DNA from: Bacillus sp. BHET2
GTDB taxonomy: Bacteria; Bacillota; Bacilli; Bacillales; Bacillaceae_B
Direction of reading: 5' to 3'
Length of the DNA: 64,000 bases
Assembly (NCBI RefSeq): GCF_005938125.1
Contig: NZ_VCQN01000003.1
Coordinates: forward strand, 466,890-530,889
Shown here: in pieces, positions 8,230 to 16,271 of the stretch
Position numbering within the stretch: position 1 is the stretch's first letter
Layout of the letters: each line of letters starts with the position of its first letter
Position numbers and translations under genes: made by a program
Notes under the pieces: generated by a model
Told to the model about the DNA's origin: nothing
Database searches by the model: none
The model's input: only the letters and a program-made list of their open reading frames with translations

Positions 8230-9708
8230 TCAGTCGGTTCTGTTGTTGACTTCATAAGCCGCTCGGATGGCGGATTCGATTGCTCCTTCCACCCAGCCAT
8301 GAAAGGGAGAAGTGTGCTCGCCTGCAAAGTGAATGCGTTGTTCAGGCAAGTAAAGGTCATCTGAAAAGTCGGAAGCCTGGTTGGGAGCAAAGAGGGTGAA
8401 ACAGCCTGCAGAAAATTGATTTTCCCCCCAGCTGTAAGAAGCACCCTTAGAATATTCTTTATAAACCTGATCACCATATATTCGGTAAAGACCTTGCAAG
8501 GCCTCACGTATACGTTCATCTTCAGGCAGACTGTTCCACAAATTCGCATTTTGCCCCCAGCTATAACTGCCGAGCATGACGCCGGGACCCTTTTCTCCTA
8601 TGTTATGGCTTGGTTGATACGTGTACCGAATAGGGAGATCGGTAATAATGTTCCCGATTTTGAAGGTTTCCCAAAACTTTGTTTTAAACTCCAAACCTAT
8701 TTTCACAGACGATACATAGTTCAGCTCCCGTATTGCTTTCCATTTTCGAAAGGAAATAGAATTATAGGGATGAACATCAATAAATTGAAACACAGAGTAG
8801 GGGACGGTAACAATGGTGTAATCACCTTGAAAACGATGATAACGGTTCGTGGTACGATCTCTTACTATCACTTCAACACCGTCATCCTTCTGAACGATCT
8901 GATGGGCTTTTTGAGAATAGAGAATATTCTGTTGGAGTTCAGGCAGAAAGGAGTGAGGTAGTTTATCATTTCCTCCATCAATTTCAAAAAACTTTAATTC
9001 TTCATTGAAGACGGTACGAACAATGTCCAGGAGGATATCAACGAATGATAGTTCCGGGAATCCCTCTATGCCTAAAATGACTTTCACAATCCGAATCGCC
9101 TCAGGAGATAATGAGGTTCCGATTGGATTGAATCGTAAGAAGACATCAAATGAATAATGATCAAATTTTATTCTTAATCTCTCCTGTTCTTCAGGGCTAG
9201 CTTTTTCGTACAAGTCTAAGAACGGCTGCACTGCAGATGATAATAATTCAATCGCCGTTTTTCCCTGTTCTTCAGGAGGTAATGGATAGTTAAATACATC
9301 AGGGTTTGTGCTGTAATAAGAATCTGTTGTTTGTATTCCATTTACGAGGTAGAGGTCGCTTTTATTAATAAACTCATTTGTTGGTAAGTTGAATTTACGA
9401 ATGTATTCGAATACTAAATCATGCGTTTCAGGGAAACGCATGGCTCCGACATCTAAATATTGACCTTCAGAAAAAGGTTCACGGAGCGTTAACACCCGTC
9501 CACCTATACGGTCATTTCCTTCAAGGATGGTAACGGAATGACCGGCCTTTTTTAAAAGTGAAGCAGCAACCAATCCAGCCATGCCTGCCCCAATAATGAT
9601 TACATTCTTAGATTCTTTTGCGGGAACCAAACCATTTTTCACGATGGACACCATGTCATCTGGATAGGATAGATTACCGTAATTGTGGTTATCAGCTCTA
9701 TTCCTCAA
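8230..9708 (-). CDS. Flavin monoamine oxidase family protein
   Basis: A 492-residue FAD amine oxidase. The dinucleotide-binding motif 'VIIIGAGMAGLVAASLLKKAG' near residue 38 is followed by an acidic strand end 'ILEGNDRIGGRV', and the C-terminus has the FAD-contact motif 'IHFAGEHTSPFHGWVEGAIESAIRAA'. Such enzymes deaminate amino acids or amines to oxo compounds, giving H2O2 and ammonia; an L-amino-acid oxidase role is likely but not provable here. I keep the TTG start at 9708 because AAGGGGG is well placed ahead of it. An ATG 18 codons in is the alternative. Confidence 0.85.
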   Translation of the reverse strand: MRNRADNHNYGNLSYPDDMVSIVKNGLVPAKESKNVIIIGAGMAGLVAASLLKKAGHSVTILEGNDRIGGRVLTLREPFSEGQYLDVGAMRFPETHDLVFEYIRKFNLPTNEFINKSDLYLVNGIQTTDSYYSTNPDVFNYPLPPEEQGKTAIELLSSAVQPFLDLYEKASPEEQERLRIKFDHYSFDVFLRFNPIGTSLSPEAIRIVKVILGIEGFPELSFVDILLDIVRTVFNEELKFFEIDGGNDKLPHSFLPELQQNILYSQKAHQIVQKDDGVEVIVRDRTTNRYHRFQGDYTIVTVPYSVFQFIDVHPYNSISFRKWKAIRELNYVSSVKIGLEFKTKFWETFKIGNIITDLPIRYTYQPSHNIGEKGPGVMLGSYSWGQNANLWNSLPEDERIREALQGLYRIYGDQVYKEYSKGASYSWGENQFSAGCFTLFAPNQASDFSDDLYLPEQRIHFAGEHTSPFHGWVEGAIESAIRAAYEVNNRTD

Positions 9709-9843
9709 TTCTTTCGCCCCCTTAAGCCAAAACTACACTACTTATGTATATGATAAGGGAGAAGGAGAATAGACGGTTTAGGTGTAGTTCATATTCTCTA
9801 ACTAATGAAAAGATGTGGAGCCAAGAATTAGTTCAAGAGAAAA

Positions 9844-9887
9844 TCATAAACAGGGACGGACCTTGAAAGGTCCGTCCCTGTTTATGA
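9844..9887. repeat. GGGACGGACCT palindromic repeat, copy 5
   Basis: Perfect 21-base arms (9844-9864 and 9867-9887) with a 2-nt centre. The right end touches the stop codon of the leftward ArsR gene at 9888, so relative to that gene it lies immediately 3' of the stop, as the other copies do. Confidence 0.92.
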
Positions 9888-10244
9888 TCAATCTTCGTCT
9901 ACCTCAACCACTTTGAGTTGAGTTTTTTCTTGGCCGTCTTCCACAAGGTATTTAAGCTTAGACAATTTATTGGTCCAAAATTGTTCATAATAAGAAAGCC
10001 AGTCCTTTAATTCCGCCAATGGCTCAGGCTGCAAACGATAGATTTTTTCTCTTCCCACTTTTACTCCGCTTACCAATTCAGCTTCAGAAAGAATGGTGAG
10101 ATGCTTGGCGATGGCCGTTCGGCTGATGGGAAAATGGGATGTTAAAGCAGAAATGGGCATCTCATTTTCAGAGAGTAATCGAAGCACTTCTCTGCGGGTC
10201 GGGTCTGCAATTGCTTGAAACACATCATGTTTGATTGCAGCCAC
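9888..10244 (-). CDS. ArsR-family winged-helix regulator
   Basis: A 118-residue ArsR-type repressor: 'FQAIADPTRREVLRLLSENEMPISALTSHFPISRTAIAKHLTILSEAELVSGVKVGREKIYRL' covers the whole wHTH. There are no metal-site cysteines, as in the SRPBCC-linked ArsR subgroup. The GTG start directly abuts the TAA of the upstream SRPBCC gene (TAAGTG), so translation is coupled. It probably represses its own operon through the twin ATAACACCA(A/T)ATGGTTTC sites at 10708-10755. Unusually the SRPBCC gene comes first. Confidence 0.9.
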   Translation of the reverse strand: MAAIKHDVFQAIADPTRREVLRLLSENEMPISALTSHFPISRTAIAKHLTILSEAELVSGVKVGREKIYRLQPEPLAELKDWLSYYEQFWTNKLSKLKYLVEDGQEKTQLKVVEVDED

Positions 10245-10679
10245 TTATCCTTCGACAACCTTCCGAAGCTTTTGGTCGACAATGCCTACCCAACCGCCAG
10301 CCATACGTTCCCGAATCACAGAGCTTTTCTCGTTCGGTTTCGAAACAACCGCATCATCATGCTTCCAGCCACCATGAATAAGGGTGAACTCTGTTTGATC
10401 TCCCACCTCTTTTAACAGAAACGAAACGAACCAGCCATCAGTATCCCATGAGAAGGAAAGCTTATAGGGTGGATCTATCTCCAATACTTTACATGGAGAC
10501 GGGCCAAAAGGGGACTGAATATGAAATTCGTGTCCGACTTCCGGTTGAAAATCATTAGGCATAAACCAAGAGGAAATACCCTCTGAAGTAGAGACGGTGT
10601 CCCATACTTTTTGAATAGGGGCATTAAAAAGAACTATTTGCTTAATATCTTCGAGTTGATTACTTTGATTTGACTTCAT
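10245..10679 (-). CDS. SRPBCC/AHSA1-type ligand-binding protein
   Basis: A 144-residue helix-grip protein of the AHSA1 group. Hallmarks are '[26 protein letters not shown]', '[18 protein letters not shown]' and the C-terminal helix '[20 protein letters not shown]'. The ligand is unknown. It is the first gene of a two-gene operon with the ArsR repressor; ATG start with AGGAGA 6 nt upstream. SRPBCC proteins next to ArsR regulators are a common pairing, thought to bind a hydrophobic ligand. Confidence 0.85.
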   Translation of the reverse strand: MKSNQSNQLEDIKQIVLFNAPIQKVWDTVSTSEGISSWFMPNDFQPEVGHEFHIQSPFGPSPCKVLEIDPPYKLSFSWDTDGWFVSFLLKEVGDQTEFTLIHGGWKHDDAVVSKPNEKSSVIRERMAGGWVGIVDQKLRKVVEG

Positions 10680-10707
10680 ACATGTCTCCTACTTTCTGTG
10701 AGTTTAA

Positions 10708-10762
10708 ATAACACCAAATGGTTTCTTTTTTTATATTATAACACCATATGGTTTCACGTCAA
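10708..10762 (-). promoter_or_regulatory. SRPBCC-arsR promoter with two repressor sites exactly 30 bp apart
   Basis: On the minus strand TTGACG (10762-10757), a 16-bp spacer and TATAAT (10740-10735) make a near-consensus SigA promoter. The sequence ATAACACCATATGGTTTC covers 10738-10755, within the spacer and touching the -10. A second copy with one change covers 10708-10725 around and just past the expected +1. The core ACCATATGGT is a perfect palindrome. The 30-bp spacing puts both sites on one face of the helix, which suits ArsR autorepression. Confidence 0.8.
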
Positions 10763-10984
10763 TGGACGCTTTTCAAAAGAAGGAATTTGATTAAAAGTTG
10801 TAGAAGTAGAGTCGGGTGTAGGAAATATGATGTGGACTTGTAGTATTTGTTTAACAGGAGAAATTTAATTGATCATACCGGGTAGAATTTTTGGGGTTAT
10901 ATCAACCGGCCATACAATAGCACAGAATGACAGGAGTACATACAATCTGAATGGTACATTAGAATTGCAGGGAGGTAAGAAGCG

Positions 10985-11842
10985 ATGGAAATGCTGCATA
11001 GGATGAATGATTGCATTCAATATATTGAGGACAATCTTGAAGGAGAGATCGAGATGGAAGAGCTTGCTCGGTTGTCACTCAGCTCGAAATTTCACTTTCA
11101 ACGGCTGTTTTCTCTTGTTACGGGCTGCACTGTAGCCGACTACATCCGAAAGAGAAGACTTACTCTCGCGGCTCAGGAACTGATCAACTCGAATGCGAAG
11201 ATCATCGATGTTGCTTTTAACTATGGATATGAAACACCGGAATCCTTCTCGAAGGCTTTTCGAAGGGCCCACGGTGTATCTCCATCCCAAGTGAGAGAAT
11301 CGGGAACGCCATTGAAAGCATTTCCACGCATCTCCTTCCAAATCCAACTTAAAGGAGAAGTCGAAATGGATTATAAAATTGTGGATAAAGAAGCATTCCA
11401 AGTGATTGGAAAAGGAAAAAGAGTTTCAACGGGTAACGGGCAGAACATGAAGGACATTCCTGTATTTTGGGATGAGGTAAACACGACGGAATTAGACAGG
11501 AAGATTTGTGAAGCTGCAGGTAATGATGAGATGCTTGGAATCTGTATGGAATTTGATCATCCAAATGAAGAGTTCACGTATTTTATCGGGGCGGAGAAGA
11601 AGAGTGGAAATGATCGTGTATTAGCGGAAAAAGAGATCCCAGCCGCCACATGGGCTGTCTTTGAATCAGTGGGTCCGATGCCGGATGCCATTCAAGCTGT
11701 ATGGAAGCGTATCTTCTCGGAATGGTTCCCTTCCACGGGCTATGAGCATGCAGGCGGTCCTGAATTCGAATTGTACCCTCCTGGGAATCCGAATGGTGAG
11801 AATTATCGTTGTGAGGTTTGGGTTCCGATTAAGAAGAAGTAA
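10985..11842 (+). CDS. AraC-family regulator with GyrI-like effector domain
   Basis: A 285-residue regulator. Residues 1-105 carry the double AraC HTH ('MEELARLSLSSKFHFQRLFS' and 'IDVAFNYGYETPESFSKAFR'). Residues 120-285 form a GyrI-like/Bac_rhamnosid-type ligand-binding domain with 'FELYPPGNP' and 'CEVWVPIKK' at the end. Such MarA/Rob/YdeC-like proteins sense drugs or small molecules and activate efflux or stress genes. ATG start with GGGAGGTAAG. Divergent from the SRPBCC-ArsR operon across a 305-bp gap in which only the operon's promoter was recognised. Confidence 0.87.
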   Translation: MEMLHRMNDCIQYIEDNLEGEIEMEELARLSLSSKFHFQRLFSLVTGCTVADYIRKRRLTLAAQELINSNAKIIDVAFNYGYETPESFSKAFRRAHGVSPSQVRESGTPLKAFPRISFQIQLKGEVEMDYKIVDKEAFQVIGKGKRVSTGNGQNMKDIPVFWDEVNTTELDRKICEAAGNDEMLGICMEFDHPNEEFTYFIGAEKKSGNDRVLAEKEIPAATWAVFESVGPMPDAIQAVWKRIFSEWFPSTGYEHAGGPEFELYPPGNPNGENYRCEVWVPIKKK

Positions 11843-11850
11843 GGAAGTGT

Positions 11851-11880
11851 GCCTCCATTGAGAAATGGGGGCTATTTTAT
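11851..11880 (+). terminator. Terminator after the AraC-type gene
   Basis: Arms GCCTCCATT (11851-11859) and AATGGGGGC (11864-11872) with one mismatch, followed by TATTTTATT. A weaker T-tract than others here. Confidence 0.6.
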
Positions 11881-11916
11881 TATGGGAAACTGAGTGGTGG
11901 TCGCTTGGAAATGGAT

Positions 11917-12012
11917 TTATTATCGACTTTTTAAATATATTATCGAGATTCCCGATATATTATCGAGTTTGCCTATTTTATTATCAACTTCGGATCAGAT
12001 ATTATCAACTTC
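11917..12012. repeat. Tandem TTATTATCGA/TTATCAA array A, period 20-21 bp
   Basis: Five units with TATC(G/A)A cores starting at 11921, 11941, 11961, 11982 and 12003, so steps of 20, 20, 21 and 21 bp. The 10-12 bases between cores are not conserved. A six-unit array of the same kind lies at 39348-39465. Function unknown; about two helix turns per unit would place all cores on one DNA face. Confidence 0.85.
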
Positions 12013-12028
12013 AAGTGTTCTGCTGCTA

Positions 12029-12096
12029 TTGACTCTCCAATTTCATCATGTTACTATAAAGTCACACATTACATGTGACCATTTATTCACATGTAA
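12029..12096 (+). promoter_or_regulatory. Promoter and dyad operator of the ArsR-SRPBCC fusion gene
   Basis: TTGACT (12029-12034), 17 bp, TACTAT (12052-12057) make a SigA promoter. Just downstream a perfect dyad TTACATGTGA-8 nt-TCACATGTAA (12069-12096) spans the expected transcript start region. Each arm also contains the self-complementary ACATGT. It is the best candidate operator for autorepression by the ArsR domain encoded 24 bp later. Confidence 0.75.
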
Positions 12097-12119
12097 ATCC
12101 CAACGAAAGGATCGTTAAT

Positions 12120-12896
12120 ATGAAGGACGAACTTTCCACCTTGTTTAAGGCGCTGGGCCATCCTATTCGCAGGGAGATCCTTGACCTCTTAAAGAAGTCA
12201 GCAAGAACAACGGGTGAACTGAATGAACATTTTCCTGAGGTGACAAGATACGCGATAATGAAGCATTTGACGATCTTGGAAGAAGGGAATTTGGTGTTGG
12301 TAAAGCGGGAAGGAAAGTTTCGGCGCAATTACCTTAACGCAGTTCCACTTCAAGAAATGCATAACCGGTGGGTAGGCCAATTTATGGAGTCTACTGCTAA
12401 TTCACTGCTGAAGCTTCGAGCATTGGCAGAAAATAAAGGAGGAGAAGAACATATGGAACAAAGTAATGTGTTTCGTATTGAACAAGAAGTCATGATTGAT
12501 GCACCAAGGGAGACGGTATTTAAAGCCTTAACAGAACAAGCAGGTGACTGGTGGGAATTTAAGTTGGCACCTGAGGGAGTAACGTCTCAATTCTCATTTG
12601 ATCCTGTACCTGGAGGACAATTCATCGAGAAATGGCGGAAGGATGAAGGAGCTCTCTGGGGAACGGTATATTACGTGAATGCTCCGGAAGAAATTCGTCT
12701 TCACGGTCATCTCGGGATGCAAGGGGCAGTAAACTCTGCATATACCTATCGGTTGATTGAAAAGGGAGATTCCACCTTGCTTCAATTATCCCATGCCGCT
12801 TCCGGTGTCCTTGAAGAGGATTGGGAAGAGAAACATTCAGAGGGGTGGACCTACTTATTGGGAACACTGCTGAAAAATTATGTAGAAAATAAATGA
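12120..12896 (+). CDS. ArsR-type wHTH fused to SRPBCC/AHSA1 domain
   Basis: A 258-residue two-domain protein. Residues 1-95 are an ArsR wHTH ('[48 protein letters not shown]'). After a short hinge, residues 115-258 form an SRPBCC domain ('[25 protein letters not shown] ... [21 protein letters not shown]'). It is the fused version of the two-gene operon at 9.9-10.7 kb, so ligand binding probably controls DNA binding within one chain. I chose the ATG at 12120 (AAAGGA upstream); the earlier in-frame ATG at 12075 lies inside the operator dyad. Confidence 0.87.
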   Translation: MKDELSTLFKALGHPIRREILDLLKKSARTTGELNEHFPEVTRYAIMKHLTILEEGNLVLVKREGKFRRNYLNAVPLQEMHNRWVGQFMESTANSLLKLRALAENKGGEEHMEQSNVFRIEQEVMIDAPRETVFKALTEQAGDWWEFKLAPEGVTSQFSFDPVPGGQFIEKWRKDEGALWGTVYYVNAPEEIRLHGHLGMQGAVNSAYTYRLIEKGDSTLLQLSHAASGVLEEDWEEKHSEGWTYLLGTLLKNYVENK

Positions 12897-12957
12897 TAGC
12901 AAACAATGGAAAACAGGTGCAGATTTTGCATCTGTTTCCGCTAGAGGAGAAAAGAAA

Positions 12958-13392
12958 ATGGTAGATGTTTTAACGGAAATTACAATCCGCTGCCCACTTC
13001 AAAAGGTTTCAGAGTATGCAAGTAATCCCGACAACGCGCCTGATTGGTACATCAATATTAATTCATCAGAATGGATCACGAGTAAACCGTTGTCCCTACA
13101 CTCTCAAATTGCTTTTAAAGCTAAATTTCTGGGACGAGATCTATCCTATGTGTATGAAATAATCGAGTATGTTCCTGGACGAAAGCTTGTGATGAAAACA
13201 GCTAATGGACCGTTTCCAATGAAGACCACTTATACGTGGGAAGAAGTTGATCAAGACATCACAAAGATGACGCTCAGAAACGAAGGGAACCCCACTGGTT
13301 TTTCAAAATGGATGACTCCATTGATGTCGACTATGATGAAGAAGGCGAATAGAAAAGATTTAAAGAAAATCAAAGAGATTCTAGAAAGCTAA
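12958..13392 (+). CDS. SRPBCC family protein
   Basis: A 144-residue helix-grip (polyketide cyclase/START-like) protein: '[24 protein letters not shown]', the mid-domain '[38 protein letters not shown]' and C-terminal '[28 protein letters not shown]'. The substrate is unknown. It lies 61 bp after the ArsR-SRPBCC fusion with its own AGGAGAAAAG site and probably shares its transcript; a strong terminator follows. Confidence 0.82.
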   Translation: MVDVLTEITIRCPLQKVSEYASNPDNAPDWYININSSEWITSKPLSLHSQIAFKAKFLGRDLSYVYEIIEYVPGRKLVMKTANGPFPMKTTYTWEEVDQDITKMTLRNEGNPTGFSKWMTPLMSTMMKKANRKDLKKIKEILES

Positions 13393-13396
13393 TGCC

Positions 13397-13440
13397 GGAA
13401 GGAGATGCTCCTCTTAGAGGAACATCTCCTTCCTTGTTTT
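13397..13440. terminator. Terminator shared by the SRPBCC gene and cotA
   Basis: Perfect 11-bp arms GGAAGGAGATG (13397-13407) and CATCTCCTTCC (13423-13433), with an internal CCTC/GAGG helix, then TTGTTTTG. It lies between convergent genes. Confidence 0.85.
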
Positions 13441-13458
13441 GTATACGCAATGATCCTG

Positions 13459-14994
13459 TCACTTAATCACCACATATGGCCTCATCATTTCATAATCCTC
13501 ATGCTCTAAAATATGACAGTGCCAAACGTACAATCCGGTATACGGCCCAAATGGAACGATGATTCGCGTTATTTCCCAAGGGTTTGCACAAACCGTGTCC
13601 TTCCACCCTTGTTCATTCGCTTTCGGTTTGATGCGTGGTCCGATTGGGACGAATCTACCCTCTTTTTGATAGATTTCTTTATCGAATGGTTGCCGGTCAA
13701 GAATTTGAAATCTGACTAAATGTAAATGGATGGGATGGGATCCTTCCGTTGTGTTGATAAAGTTCCACACTTCACTGCTCCCAAGACGTGGCATTTCTGT
13801 AATTGGATCCGACCACAACTGGTTATTCAGGAGGTGAACCTCCCGCCCATATTGATCATGCACCATATTCAAAAGAAGATTCCTCGTCTCGGATGCATTT
13901 CTTTTCTTCAATCTTGGTACATGTTGTAATGCCGATGGAATTCTGCTCGTATCTTTACCTAAAAGCTGTTTAATCACTCGAAACTGCATCAGGACCCCCG
14001 TCGTATCACGATCTGGTACCTTCCCGGTTGGAAATGGGGCCGGGGCAAGGTTGTGGATGGTGATGAATTCTCCAGATAAGGAAGAAAAGTCAATGATGAC
14101 ATCTGCACGTTCAGCTGGAGCGAGCAAGATCTCCTGGACACGGACCGGAGCAGAGAGAAGGCCCTGATCGGACCCTATTTGTATAAACGGGGTGCCATTG
14201 GAAAGGGAAAGCTGGTACGTCCGGGAATTTGAAGCGTTGATCAATCGAAAGCGATAGCGGCGTGGTTCGACATCAGCGTATGGCCATACCTTCCCGTTTA
14301 CCAGAAGCGTATCTCCAAAGAAGTTCGAGAGGGTGGAGGGACGGACACCAGGAGTGGGAGGGTCAGGTTCGGAAGGATAATGGAGTGATCCATCATTATT
14401 GAATGACCTATCCATAACCACTAATGGAATATCGTATGGACCAGCAGGCAGTGACAATGCATTCTCTTCTTCATCGTGAATGATATACGCTCCGGCGAGC
14501 CCTGCGTATATATTCAAGCGGGTTATCCCGACAGCATGATCATGATACCAGAGGGTAGTGGCTTGTTGCTGGTTCGGGTATGTGTAAACTTTCTCTGCAA
14601 AGAAGGGTCCTGTCTCTTGAAATCCTTTAGTAAACCAGGCATCCGGATAACCGTCACTGGTATCAGGTGTCGCCCCTCCGTGAAGATGGACGACAGTACG
14701 AACCTCGGGCTGGTTTTTTCCTGCTCCATGAACGGTGGTATCGATAGGGAGGAAATGCTTCTTTGGAAGGTCATTCTTCCATAATACCTGTACCGTTTGA
14801 TTACGCTTCACCTTAAAGGTAGGGCCAGGGAATTGTCCGTTGTACCCCCATATTGTCGTAGGGGGAAGATCCCTGTGAAGTTGCTGCTTCGCTTCCTTCA
14901 TGGTCACTACGTAATAGTCGGAATCGTTGTAAGTAGAAATCGGATGAATCGTTTCCATAACAGGAAGCTGGTCGACGAATTTCTCAAGCATCAT
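13459..14994 (-). CDS. cotA: Spore coat multicopper oxidase (laccase)
   Basis: A 511-residue laccase matching B. subtilis CotA in length and layout: three cupredoxin domains with copper motifs 'VVHLHGG', 'LWYHDHAVG', 'HPIHLHLVRF' and 'WHCHILEHEDYEMM', the last giving the type-1 copper site with its Met ligand. No signal peptide, as expected for a protein assembled into the coat from the mother cell. It oxidises phenolics and bilirubin with O2 and contributes to brown spore pigment and UV resistance. AGGAGGACCT precedes the double ATG. The 298-bp upstream gap shows no other gene; I could not identify a clear SigK promoter. Confidence 0.93.
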   Translation of the reverse strand: MMLEKFVDQLPVMETIHPISTYNDSDYYVVTMKEAKQQLHRDLPPTTIWGYNGQFPGPTFKVKRNQTVQVLWKNDLPKKHFLPIDTTVHGAGKNQPEVRTVVHLHGGATPDTSDGYPDAWFTKGFQETGPFFAEKVYTYPNQQQATTLWYHDHAVGITRLNIYAGLAGAYIIHDEEENALSLPAGPYDIPLVVMDRSFNNDGSLHYPSEPDPPTPGVRPSTLSNFFGDTLLVNGKVWPYADVEPRRYRFRLINASNSRTYQLSLSNGTPFIQIGSDQGLLSAPVRVQEILLAPAERADVIIDFSSLSGEFITIHNLAPAPFPTGKVPDRDTTGVLMQFRVIKQLLGKDTSRIPSALQHVPRLKKRNASETRNLLLNMVHDQYGREVHLLNNQLWSDPITEMPRLGSSEVWNFINTTEGSHPIHLHLVRFQILDRQPFDKEIYQKEGRFVPIGPRIKPKANEQGWKDTVCANPWEITRIIVPFGPYTGLYVWHCHILEHEDYEMMRPYVVIK

Positions 14995-15292
14995 AGGTCC
15001 TCCTCTAATGGCGCTATTACTCCATATGTATTGCAGTTGACTTTGAAATATCCTCTATTCTTAGTTCTCGTCTTAATTGGAGTAATTGGTTCCCCTACAG
15101 GAAGAGGAGCTTGAATAGCATATCTGCTGATCAGTTTGTTTCTCCATCCTCTTAGTTTCTAAACCCGACTGGTTCAAAGGACATTCCCTTATTGGGAAAA
15201 GAGTATTGACTATGATACGTTCTTTTTCCTTGGCATCCCATTTTTTGTTACACTATTTAAGTTGCTATATTGTTTAATCACTGGAGGAAGTT

Positions 15293-16159
15293 ATGTCAAA
15301 TCGAAATAAAGGAATTCTACTATTATTGGTATCCGCTTTTGGTTTTTCACTGATGGCGGCATTTGTGAAGCTGTCTGGAGATGTACCTACCATCCAGAAA
15401 ACCTTTTTCCGGAACATCGTATCTGCATTCATCGCATTTGGTTTTGTCCGGTATCATAAGGAACGATTATTCGGGAAGAAGGAAAATCAAAAGCTCTTAT
15501 TGCTTCGCTCGGCACTAGGAGCTGTCGGAATCGTATTGTTCTTCTATGCAATCGATCATCTTGTGTTATCCGATGCCGATATGTTGAACAAGCTGAGCCC
15601 GTTTTTGACCATTATCTTCTCGGCTCTATTCTTGAAAGAACGGACGCGGGTTTTTCAGGTTGTTGCAATCATCATTGCTTTCATTGGAACACTGCTCATC
15701 ATCAAACCGGCGTTCACATTTGACGTCATTCCGTATCTTGCAGGCGTATTTTCCGCCATTTTCGCTGCAGGTGCCTATACGGTCCTGCGTGTACTCGGGA
15801 GCAGGGAGAAGTTTTATACGGTCGTCTTTTACTTCTCATTCTTTACGACGGTCGTGCTGCTTCCCTTTGTCATCGGATTTTATGAACCGATGAGTGTGAA
15901 GCAATGGGTTTATCTATTATCCGCCGGCGTATTTGCGACAGTAGGTCAGTTCGGGATCACGATAGCGTACAAGTTTGCACCGGCTAGAGAGATATCGATC
16001 TTCTTCTATTCGACTGTCGTGTATTCAGCTCTCATCAGCATCTTCTTATTCGGTCAGATCCCTGATGTATACAGCATCATTGGATACGTTGTGATTTTCG
16101 GGGCATCATTATATATGTTCTTGAAAAATAATGAGGCTGGTAAAAAGCAGGCATCATAA
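15293..16159 (+). CDS. EamA/DMT-family transporter
   Basis: A 288-residue, ten-helix drug/metabolite transporter with two EamA repeats: the first starts at 'LLLVSAFGFSLMAAFVKLSG' and the second near 'LAGVFSAIFAAGAYTVLR'. Substrates of this group include amino acids and nucleotides and cannot be predicted here. ATG start with TGGAGGAAGTT. A single-gene unit closed by a clear terminator. Confidence 0.88.
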   Translation: MSNRNKGILLLLVSAFGFSLMAAFVKLSGDVPTIQKTFFRNIVSAFIAFGFVRYHKERLFGKKENQKLLLLRSALGAVGIVLFFYAIDHLVLSDADMLNKLSPFLTIIFSALFLKERTRVFQVVAIIIAFIGTLLIIKPAFTFDVIPYLAGVFSAIFAAGAYTVLRVLGSREKFYTVVFYFSFFTTVVLLPFVIGFYEPMSVKQWVYLLSAGVFATVGQFGITIAYKFAPAREISIFFYSTVVYSALISIFLFGQIPDVYSIIGYVVIFGASLYMFLKNNEAGKKQAS

Positions 16160-16164
16160 AACGG

Positions 16165-16196
16165 ACCTATCCATCATTTGGTGGATAGGTTTTTTA
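16165..16196 (+). terminator. Terminator of the EamA transporter gene
   Basis: Arms ACCTATCCA (16165-16173) and TGGATAGGT (16182-16190), an 8-nt loop and TTTTTT. Confidence 0.9.
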
Positions 16197-16271
16197 CATT
16201 GGTAAAATGAAACATTTTCCTTATGGTGATCGTATATGAATTAACAACTTACAATAATAGGAGAGAATAGG

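Noticed and set aside
8416..8961. Long open frame on the plus strand within the amine oxidase gene
   Set aside because: It is antisense to a well-conserved FAD enzyme, has no ribosome site and no recognisable domain.
11917..12012. CRISPR-like appearance of the 20-bp periodic arrays
   Set aside because: The conserved core is only about 10 bp and the variable part 10-12 bp, far shorter than CRISPR repeats and spacers, and no cas genes are present.
14336..14351. GAGGGACGGAC motif inside cotA
   Set aside because: Lies within conserved coding sequence without a complementary arm; taken as chance. The same holds for GAGGGACGGACTT at 58068 inside the reductase gene.
14995..15060. SigK promoter of cotA
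   Set aside because: A CATA-like -10 is present upstream on the minus strand but spacing and -35 do not fit the consensus.
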